DNA from: Telluribacter sp035998675 | Lineage (GTDB): Bacteria > Bacteroidota > Bacteroidia > Cytophagales > Spirosomataceae | Length of the DNA stretch: 64,000 nt | NCBI RefSeq assembly: GCF_035998675.1 | Contig: NZ_DASYHI010000009.1 | Coordinates: 5,349 to 69,348 of the forward strand | Direction of reading: 5' to 3' | In this document: positions 1 through 5,663 of the stretch, one piece after another | How the letters are laid out: each line of letters opens with the position of its first letter | Numbering within the stretch: position 1 is the stretch's first letter | Position numbers and translations under genes: made by a program | Notes under the pieces: model-generated | What the model was told of the DNA's origin: nothing | Seen by the model: only the letters and a program-made list of their open reading frames with translations | Database searches by the model: none

Positions 1-563
1 ATATCCCGTAGGGTCAGGATCAGGCGCATGGCCTTAGCCACCTCCTTGTTGTTATTGGTATCCGAATTCAGAAAAGCCACCCGAAAGTTGTCCAGGACAA
101 TCAGTACAGGCTTATGGATACTGGACATTTCAATAATGGCCTGGACTTCTTCTTCCAGGCTGTTTTTGGTAGTGTACACCAGGCTGCGGTAGTTAGGAAA
201 GCTAATCGTACGAGGTGGCTCCTCGAACAGTTTGGAAAGTCGGCGGCTGATGGTGTCTTCGCTAAGCTCACAATTAATGAAAAGTGTGTTGCCATGGTAC
301 TCAATCGGCTCGTTCCAGAGGGACTCCCACTCGGCGGAAATAGCAATGCACAATTGCAGACCCAGTAAGGTTTTGCCGGTTCCGCGTTCGGCGGCGAAGA
401 TCACGGAGGAGTTCTCAAGGATGTAGTTGCCCAAGAGCCTCTTAAGTGGAGCGAGGGTTTTACCCCGGCGGGCCAGTTCTTCCATCCCTGAAAGGGATGA
501 GCTGGATATAATCTTTCCTGCCAAATGGTTGGATAAACCATTCAGTCCGTTTATTTTTGTCAT
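1..563 (-). CDS. AAA/RecA-like ATPase of RepA type, partial (runs off left edge)
   Basis: The reverse strand is open from an ATG at 563 to the window edge, giving 187 codons without a stop. A Walker A motif (AERGTGKT) lies at residues 58-65 and a Walker B-like strand ending in Asp (VLIVLD) at about 153-158, the layout of AAA_25/RepA-like hexameric helicase ATPases. In Bacteroidota such ATPases usually sit on integrative elements, directly downstream of a small excisionase-like HTH gene, and that is the arrangement here (45-bp gap, same strand). The likely role is element replication or mobilisation. The C-terminal half is outside the window, so the exact subfamily is uncertain. Confidence 0.75.
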   Translation of the reverse strand, partial: MTKINGLNGLSNHLAGKIISSSSLSGMEELARRGKTLAPLKRLLGNYILENSSVIFAAERGTGKTLLGLQLCIAISAEWESLWNEPIEYHGNTLFINCELSEDTISRRLSKLFEEPPRTISFPNYRSLVYTTKNSLEEEVQAIIEMSSIHKPVLIVLDNFRVAFLNSDTNNNKEVAKAMRLILTLRD

Positions 564-608
564 ATCGGATTTCTTTTAAAGTTATTTGGGGATAGCGCGG
601 ACGAGGCG

Positions 609-902
609 CTATCCCTTTTTCTTTTTCTTCTGATTGGAGTGCATGTATTCCAGCACTTCTGATTTAATGAAATAGATCCGCCGGTGCAGCCGGTGGTAAG
701 GGAGTCCATCCTTCTGCCACTGGTGCAGGGTCACAAGCGACACGTCCAGTTCTTTGGCCATCTGGACTCGCGTCAGGAAGGGCTCCTGTTTAGGGGTGTC
801 AAATTGTCCGTTGGGGTAGAGCGCCTTTCTGATTTCCTCCTGGATCAGATTACCGGCAAACGCCTTAAACTCCTCAAATTCGATAAGCACTAATTTCGTC
901 AT
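609..902 (-). CDS. Helix-turn-helix excisionase-like DNA-binding protein
   Basis: This 97-residue protein has a MerR/excisionase-type winged HTH at about residues 43-85: an opening FLTRVQMAKEL helix, then the VSLVTLHQWQKDGLP recognition segment and an R-x-Y-F wing. It ends in a run of lysines. Proteins of this shape are the Xis-like or DNA-binding subunits found beside integrases and RepA-like ATPases on Bacteroidota mobile elements. The neighbouring ATPase gene on the same strand supports this reading. No integrase is visible in the window; it would have to lie further left. The role as excisionase rather than regulator is inferred. Confidence 0.75.
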   Translation of the reverse strand: MTKLVLIEFEEFKAFAGNLIQEEIRKALYPNGQFDTPKQEPFLTRVQMAKELDVSLVTLHQWQKDGLPYHRLHRRIYFIKSEVLEYMHSNQKKKKKG

Positions 903-1246
903 GGCGCAATGGGTTTATGATTTTGCTGGCCGAATATGGAGAGTGAATTTGAAAAATGTCGGTAGGAATCTGGTAGGAATAACCTAAACCGCGTTTAAAC
1001 GCATCTGGACGGGTTTTGGAGGAGTGCTGGTTCAGGGGCCACTGACAAAAAAACAGCCAATTAGGATAAGTAAAATAAAGATTGAAGGTAAAATGGGGGC
1101 TGGTTGTTTAGCTGGATAGAGCCAAATTGACTCTAAATTGGAAGAGTTCCGACGGTATCTTTGGATAAGTTCTCTACTTCTGATACAGGATTCGTGAGTA
1201 GAAATACGGGAAGCAGGAAGAGACTGTAAACTGGAATGTAAACTAA

Positions 1247-1287
1247 ACAAAAAACCGCTCGACAATCTATTGATTATCAAGCGGTTT
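1247..1287 (-). terminator. Intrinsic terminator of tRNA-Phe
   Basis: The arms at 1252-1259 and 1280-1287 pair perfectly (AAACCGCT/AGCGGTTT), and the stem extends inward with wobble pairs. On the minus strand the hairpin is followed by a T run (complement of the A run at 1249-1254). It lies about 14 bp past the 3' end of tRNA-Phe. The rest of 903-1246 shows no gene that I can support. Confidence 0.75.
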
Positions 1288-1300
1288 GCTTTGCATTCTG

Positions 1301-1373
1301 TGGTGATGGACGGAATCGAACCGCCGACACAAGGATTTTCAGTCCTTTGCTCTACCAACTGAGCTACATCACC
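1301..1373 (-). tRNA. tRNA-Phe (GAA)
   Basis: Reading the minus strand gives a 73-nt cloverleaf. The acceptor GGTGATG pairs with CATCACC, the D-arm contains AGCTCAGTTGGTAGAGC, the anticodon loop is CTGAAAA with anticodon GAA, and the T-loop is TTCGATT. The discriminator base is A at 1301, and CCA is not encoded. A Bacteroidota promoter precedes it and an intrinsic terminator follows. The 3' end faces the element-like genes at 1-902, as expected if this tRNA served as an integration site. Confidence 0.97.
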
Positions 1374-1398
1374 ATTCAGTTGGCTTGTTTTGGGACTG

Positions 1399-1431
1399 CA
1401 AAAATAGGAGGCGACTTTTGCTTTGCAAAAC
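1399..1431 (-). promoter_or_regulatory. Promoter of tRNA-Phe (Bacteroidota sigma-A type)
   Basis: On the minus strand, TTG (complement of 1426-1428) and TATTTTTG (complement of 1399-1406, matching TAnnTTTG) are separated by 19 nt. The predicted start is around 1393, about 20 nt before the tRNA. Confidence 0.7.
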
Positions 1432-1542
1432 ATTTTTGCAAAATCTTTTCAATTACTTCACTACAGTAAACATCTGCCTGTACTAATAGGTTGATTTATC
1501 AGTTTTTACGTACTTATTCCTAAATTATTCCCAACTTATCCC

Positions 1543-1594
1543 TTGGCAGACAATTCCTTTTTTCGATATTTGTGATAGTATGCTTGCATACTAT
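1543..1594 (+). promoter_or_regulatory. Promoter with perfect palindromic operator
   Basis: TTG at 1543-1545 and GATATTTG at 1565-1572 (one mismatch to TAnnTTTG) are spaced 19 nt. Immediately downstream, where transcription should start, lies a perfect inverted repeat, ATAGTATGC at 1575-1583 and GCATACTAT at 1586-1594, with a 2-nt spacer. Its position over the predicted start suggests a repressor site controlling the Fe-S oxidoreductase operon that begins 40 bp downstream. The regulator is unknown. Confidence 0.5.
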
Positions 1595-1635
1595 TGCCTG
1601 AACTAGTTTATACATCCTATATAAAGTAAGTGACT

Positions 1636-2979
1636 ATGGAGCTTTTCCAACGCATCCTATTTGCTATTGTTTTAGGAACAGTAGGTTGGTTGATTTACCG
1701 TCGCATTAAATTAATAAGAGATACCATACGCCTGGGGCAACCCGAAGACCGCACTGACCGCCCTTCTGAGCGACTGGGCACAATGCTGCGCGTGGCATTC
1801 GGCCAGAAGAAAATGTTTGACCGGCCGCTGGTAGGTATTTTGCACTTTATACTTTATGCTGGCTTTCTGCTCATCAACATTGAAGTACTTGAAATCATCC
1901 TGGATGGCCTATCGGGGCAGCACCGGATGTTTGCCCCATTTTTTGGTACTGTCTACCACTACCTGATAGATTTCTTTGAGTTTCTGGCGGTAGCGGTGCT
2001 GGTGGTCTGTGTTATATTCTTGATACGCCGAAATATTGTACGGGTAGACCGCCTACAGGCGGAGCGCCACCGTGAACTCATCGGATTTCCCTCGGTGGAT
2101 GGTAACCTGATCCTGATCTTTGAAATTGTGCTCATGCTCGCTATTCTGACGATGAACGCGGCCGACACTGTATTGCAGGATATGAACAGCGCTCACTATA
2201 CCCCGACGGGCGACTATATGTTCAGCCAGTTTCTGAAGCCACTCTTTGCGGGCTGGAGCGAAGGAGGCCTGATTGCCCTTGAGCGGGGAGCCTGGTGGTT
2301 TCATATCCTGGGCATACTAGGATTTGCCCTGTACGTGACCCATTCCAAGCACCTGCACATTGCGCTGGCATTCCCTAATACGTACTTTGCCCGGCTGGCT
2401 CCCCGGGGCAAAATGGAAAATATGCCTGCCATTACCAAAGAAGTAAAACTAATGCTGGGCATGGATACCGCTACTGATGCCCCACCTACCGAAGGTGGCT
2501 CGGATATTCCCGAGCGTTTTGGGGCAAAGGACGTCATGGACCTGCACTGGAAAAACCTGATGGATGCCTACTCCTGTACCGAATGCGGACGCTGTACGGC
2601 CAACTGTCCGGCTAATATTACGGGGAAGCTCCTTTCGCCGCGCAAAATCATGATGGATACCCGCGACCGACTGGAAGACCTGGGGCGTAACATGCAGGCC
2701 AACGGAGGTAAGGTGGTGGAAGACGGGAAAGCCCTGTTGGGCGACTATATCCTGGTAGAAGAAATAATGGCCTGTACCACCTGCACCGCCTGCGTGGAAG
2801 CCTGTCCGGTACTGATTAATCCGCTGGACATTATTCTGCAGCTGCGTCGCTACAAGATTATGGACGAAGCTCAGGCGCCCGGCTCCTGGAACATGATGTT
2901 CCAGAACATGGAAACCAGTCAGGCTCCCTGGAAATTTTCACCCGGCGACCGGTTCAACTGGGCTAATAATTTAAAATGA
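1636..2979 (+). CDS. Membrane Fe-S oxidoreductase subunit (HdrC/NarI-like with two [4Fe-4S] motifs)
   Basis: This 447-residue protein has an N-terminal half with about five or six membrane segments (NarI/cytochrome-b-like) and a cytoplasmic half with two cluster motifs. These are C-T-E-C-x2-C-x3-CP at about residues 313-323 and C-T-T-C-x2-C-x3-CP at about 379-389. This is the architecture of membrane-anchored heterodisulfide-reductase-C-like subunits, which pass electrons between quinones and a partner with CCG domains. The partner is encoded at 4150. I chose the ATG at 1636 over the GTG two codons upstream. The C-terminal tail (MMFQNMETSQAPWKFSPGDR, at about 2892) recurs almost unchanged at 3689-3775, beyond the inserted mntA-hepT pair. 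The physiological electron donor is unknown. Confidence 0.85.
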   Translation: MELFQRILFAIVLGTVGWLIYRRIKLIRDTIRLGQPEDRTDRPSERLGTMLRVAFGQKKMFDRPLVGILHFILYAGFLLINIEVLEIILDGLSGQHRMFAPFFGTVYHYLIDFFEFLAVAVLVVCVIFLIRRNIVRVDRLQAERHRELIGFPSVDGNLILIFEIVLMLAILTMNAADTVLQDMNSAHYTPTGDYMFSQFLKPLFAGWSEGGLIALERGAWWFHILGILGFALYVTHSKHLHIALAFPNTYFARLAPRGKMENMPAITKEVKLMLGMDTATDAPPTEGGSDIPERFGAKDVMDLHWKNLMDAYSCTECGRCTANCPANITGKLLSPRKIMMDTRDRLEDLGRNMQANGGKVVEDGKALLGDYILVEEIMACTTCTACVEACPVLINPLDIILQLRRYKIMDEAQAPGSWNMMFQNMETSQAPWKFSPGDRFNWANNLK

Positions 2980-3010
2980 TACTCCTAAACCAGACCAAAG
3001 AGTATTTACT

Positions 3011-3298
3011 ATGGAGTATAACCATTTACAGAAGCAACTGGAAAAAGTTCTGGCGGGTAAGCCCATTGCCAAAGCATACCTTTTTGGGTCGCGTGCCCGG
3101 GGCGAGTCCCACCCCGAAAGCGACTTCGATATTTTAGTTGAGCTTGATGGGAAACTCACGCTTTTTGAACTGGCGCGAATCCAGCTTGACATCGAAGATG
3201 CGCTGGGACATAGGGTAGATATAGTAACCAGCGAAGGGGTACGGCCTCGTCTTAAACCCTATATTGAAGCTGATAAAATACTAGTGTATGAAAAGTAA
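3011..3298 (+). CDS. mntA: MntA-type minimal nucleotidyltransferase (antitoxin)
   Basis: This 95-residue minimal nucleotidyltransferase of the Pol-beta superfamily has the signature G-S-x10-D-x-D: Gly26-Ser27 (FGSRARGES) and Asp38/Asp40 (SDFD), with a later Asp in HRVDIV. In characterised MntA-HepT systems the nucleotidyltransferase neutralises the HEPN toxin by adding AMP to a Tyr of the RX4HXY motif. The downstream hepT start overlaps this gene by 11 bp, as is typical for such pairs. The pair lies between two genes that encode partner subunits of one Fe-S oxidoreductase, so it is probably a later insertion. Confidence 0.9.
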   Translation: MEYNHLQKQLEKVLAGKPIAKAYLFGSRARGESHPESDFDILVELDGKLTLFELARIQLDIEDALGHRVDIVTSEGVRPRLKPYIEADKILVYEK

Positions 3299-3644
3299 TT
3301 TGGGTGATAAAGAACGCCTGATTCATATACTGGAATGTATTATCTTGATAGAGGAGTTTACGGTCGGCGTTGACTACCCCTCCTACAACCAGGACTTAAA
3401 ACTCCGCCTGGCACTCGTCAAGCTGCTTGAAACTATCGGGGAAGCCGCAGGCTTTGTTAGCTCAGAGCTGAAAAATGAGTTTGATGAGGTGGACTGGCGG
3501 GTCTTAAAGGCTGTTCGTAACCTGCTTATTCACGAATATTTTGGTATCAATTACGAGATAGTATGGGAATCAATTCGAAATGATATCCCACCTCTCAAAG
3601 AAAAGGTCAACCATATACTTAAAAAGAAATTTCCGGCTCCATGA
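3288..3644 (+). CDS. hepT: HepT-like HEPN-domain toxin (DUF86)
   Basis: This 118-residue all-helical DUF86/HEPN protein carries the toxin signature RX4HXY intact: Arg77, His82 and Tyr84 in RNLLIHEY. In the family, Arg and His form the RNase active site and Tyr is the residue AMPylated by MntA. It overlaps mntA by 11 bp upstream, and its TGA overlaps the ATG of a 45-codon ORF (ATGA at 3641-3644). All catalytic residues are present, so the pair looks functional. Targets cannot be read from sequence. Confidence 0.88.
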   Translation: MKSNLGDKERLIHILECIILIEEFTVGVDYPSYNQDLKLRLALVKLLETIGEAAGFVSSELKNEFDEVDWRVLKAVRNLLIHEYFGINYEIVWESIRNDIPPLKEKVNHILKKKFPAP

Positions 3645-3778
3645 GCGATAACACCTCCATAGCCGGGCTGGCCGCCAAAAGCGAGAATATGATGTTTCAG
3701 AACATGGAAAACAGCCAGTATCCATGGAAAATTTCACCTGGCGACCGGTTCTACTGGGCCAGTAGCCTCAGACAGTAA
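3641..3778 (+). CDS. 45-residue ORF: duplicated C-terminal tail of the Fe-S oxidoreductase subunit
   Basis: An open frame starts with an ATG that overlaps the hepT stop. Its residues from about 17 onward (MMFQNMENSQYPWKISPGDR, then F-Y-W-A) match the last roughly 28 residues of the protein ending at 2979. Codon by codon, most nucleotide differences between the copies are silent (AAC/AAT, TTC/TTT, CCC/CCT, GCT/GCC). This suggests the copies diverged while the protein sequence was conserved, not that the tail was duplicated recently. It could be the original 3' end cut off by the mntA-hepT insertion, a remnant of a second paralogue, or a small translated peptide. Whether it is expressed is unknown. 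Confidence 0.45.
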   Translation: MSDNTSIAGLAAKSENMMFQNMENSQYPWKISPGDRFYWASSLRQ

Positions 3779-3789
3779 CACTAAATAAG

Positions 3790-4113
3790 ATGGAAGTCCT
3801 GCTTATATTTGGGCTTATAGCCTTGTTCCTCGTTGGCTTGGGTATCTTTATCTGGAAAAAGGAGGCTACGTACCTGCTGGCCAATTTCCCAAAGGACCCC
3901 CGGCAGATTCGCGACCCGAAGGGGCTCGCGCGTTGGGCAGGATTGTTCCTGCTCATGCTGGCCGGAATTATGCTGCTGGAAGGTTTCCTGCTCTGGAAGC
4001 TGGAAGGTACCCGCTACGAACTGGTACCGGCAGTAGTAATGATACCGGTCGTAAGTTTGCTGACTATACTCTTTTTAGTGGGCGGACAGCGCTTTATTTC
4101 ATACAAAAATTGA
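3790..4113 (+). CDS. Small membrane protein, DUF3784-like
   Basis: This 107-residue protein has three predicted membrane segments: about residues 3-22, 49-67 and 80-98. The loop between the first two contains KDPRQIRDPKGLARWAG, resembling the DUF3784 pattern of small Bacteroidota/Firmicutes membrane proteins. It lies between the two Fe-S oxidoreductase subunit genes on the same strand (11 bp after the tail-fragment ORF, 36 bp before the next gene) and so is probably cotranscribed. No catalytic residues are recognisable. A membrane accessory role is possible but not shown. Confidence 0.65.
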   Translation: MEVLLIFGLIALFLVGLGIFIWKKEATYLLANFPKDPRQIRDPKGLARWAGLFLLMLAGIMLLEGFLLWKLEGTRYELVPAVVMIPVVSLLTILFLVGGQRFISYKN

Positions 4114-4149
4114 TATTACCGGCTCTATATAAGTACCTACTGAAAATAT

Positions 4150-4947
4150 ATGTCTGATACCACCTATCAAGTACCTACCATGGCCGAAATGGCCGCCAAT
4201 GGCGAAACGCCCGAAATTCTGTTCTGGGTGGGCTGCCTGGGGTCGTTTGACGACCGCTACAAAAAAGTGACGATTGCCTTTGTAAAGATATTGAATAAAG
4301 TAGGGGTGAAGTTTGCGGTGCTGGGTACCGAAGAAAGCTGCACCGGCGACCCCGCCCGGCGGGCCGGCAACGAGTTTCTTTTCCAGATGCAGGCCATGAC
4401 CAATATTCAGGTGCTGAACATGTACGAGGTGAAGAAAATAGTGACGGCCTGCCCGCACTGCTTCAATACGCTCAAAAACGAGTACCCCGAGCTGGGCGGC
4501 AACTACGAAGTCATTCACCACTCTACCTTCCTGCAGCAGCTTATCAACGAAGGACGAGTACGCCTGGAAGGCGGAGGTACCTTCAAAGGCCGCAAGATTA
4601 CCTTTCATGACCCCTGCTACCTGGGCCGGGCTAACGGGGTATACGAAGCGCCGCGTGAGGTAATGGAGGCGCTGGATGCCGAGCTGGTGGAGATGAAACG
4701 CATTCGTTCCAAGGGCCTGTGCTGCGGAGCTGGGGGTGCCCAGATGTTCAAAGAACCGGAGCCGGGCCGTAAGGATGTCAATATTGAACGTACCGAAGAA
4801 GCACTCAACACCGGAGCCGACACCATAGCCGTGGCTTGCCCGTTCTGTATGGTGATGATGACGGATGGTGTAAAAAACAAAGAGCGCGAGGATTCGGTAA
4901 AGGTACTGGACCTGGCCGAGCTGATTGCCCAGGGGCAAGGGCTGTAA
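4150..4947 (+). CDS. Fe-S oxidoreductase subunit with two CCG domains (HdrB/GlpC-like)
   Basis: This 265-residue soluble protein has two cysteine-rich CCG domains. The first includes ACPHCFNTLK near residues 99-108. The second includes FHDPCYLGR near 155, GLCCGAGG near 190 and ACPFCM near 229. HdrB, GlpC and LutA-type proteins use these motifs to hold an unusual [4Fe-4S] cluster for disulfide or two-electron chemistry. The membrane partner is the gene ending at 2979; in related genomes the two are normally neighbours. The electron donor and acceptor are not evident. The start ATG at 4150 gives a sensible N-terminus. Confidence 0.87.
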   Translation: MSDTTYQVPTMAEMAANGETPEILFWVGCLGSFDDRYKKVTIAFVKILNKVGVKFAVLGTEESCTGDPARRAGNEFLFQMQAMTNIQVLNMYEVKKIVTACPHCFNTLKNEYPELGGNYEVIHHSTFLQQLINEGRVRLEGGGTFKGRKITFHDPCYLGRANGVYEAPREVMEALDAELVEMKRIRSKGLCCGAGGAQMFKEPEPGRKDVNIERTEEALNTGADTIAVACPFCMVMMTDGVKNKEREDSVKVLDLAELIAQGQGL

Positions 4948-5012
4948 CAAGAGCTACTATTTCATCTTCAAACAACGAAGGCGGGTACCCCACAAAGGTA
5001 TCCTCTTTTGCT

Positions 5013-5525
5013 TCATACCCACTTCCGCATAAGGTCGTCGGTTTGCGGGTCGGTACCCAGCAGGAAGGTAGCTTCGCCTACTTTTTCGAAACTCAGCTTC
5101 TGGTAAAAGCGCACCGCCCGCGGGTTTTGCGGCCACACGCCGAGCCACGCCAGCTCGTAGCCTTCCGAATGCATCCAGTCCAGGCAGTGCTGCATGAACA
5201 GCCGGGCCAGTCCGGTACCCTGCTGGGGCGTATCCACATAAAATCGTGCTATCTCTACGGCTTTCGGCTCCGGCGCGGGAGGAAGCGGGCTGTCCAGCAT
5301 CAGCTTTGTGTAGGCAAGAATATGCTTCTGTTCCACCGCCAGCCAGTACCTTACCTGCGATTTATTAAAATCAGCCGCAAAGGGTACTTCGGAAAACGCC
5401 TGCTGTACGTACAAAGCCATATTATCTGGTGTATTGAGTGCTTGGTAAGTATCAATAAACAGGCGCTGGCTGAATTGGCGTAAGGGTTCTAAGTCCTCGG
5501 GTAAAGCTATTCGGTAGTGTATCAT
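5013..5525 (-). CDS. GNAT family N-acetyltransferase
   Basis: This 170-residue protein has the GNAT fold. The acetyl-CoA-binding motif A is visible as a beta strand (ARFYVDTP) followed by Q-Q-G-T-G-L-A, the Q/R-x2-G-x-G/A loop, near residues 92-107. A C-terminal segment with NPRAVRFYQKLSFEKVGE is the usual motif B. The substrate is unknown. It is convergent with the Fe-S gene at 4947 and stands alone, with about 140 bp to the next gene upstream. Confidence 0.85.
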   Translation of the reverse strand: MIHYRIALPEDLEPLRQFSQRLFIDTYQALNTPDNMALYVQQAFSEVPFAADFNKSQVRYWLAVEQKHILAYTKLMLDSPLPPAPEPKAVEIARFYVDTPQQGTGLARLFMQHCLDWMHSEGYELAWLGVWPQNPRAVRFYQKLSFEKVGEATFLLGTDPQTDDLMRKWV

Positions 5526-5663
5526 TTCCTTTATAGTTTTTCCACAGAGTTAGGAGAGTACCTACACAGCGTTTCACAGAGGTATTACTCTTTGAACTCC
5601 GTGCTATAATTCCCTAAACTCCGTGGTAAAAATAGAGGCTTCCGAAGCTGCTTTACAAGTTTC

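Noticed and set aside
1032..1433. 133-residue minus-strand ORF containing VAQLVEQRTENPC
   Set aside because: It is the well-known false translation of a tRNA gene, here tRNA-Phe.
4099..4950. 283-residue minus-strand ORF
   Set aside because: It is antisense to the CCG-domain Fe-S subunit, with no domain.
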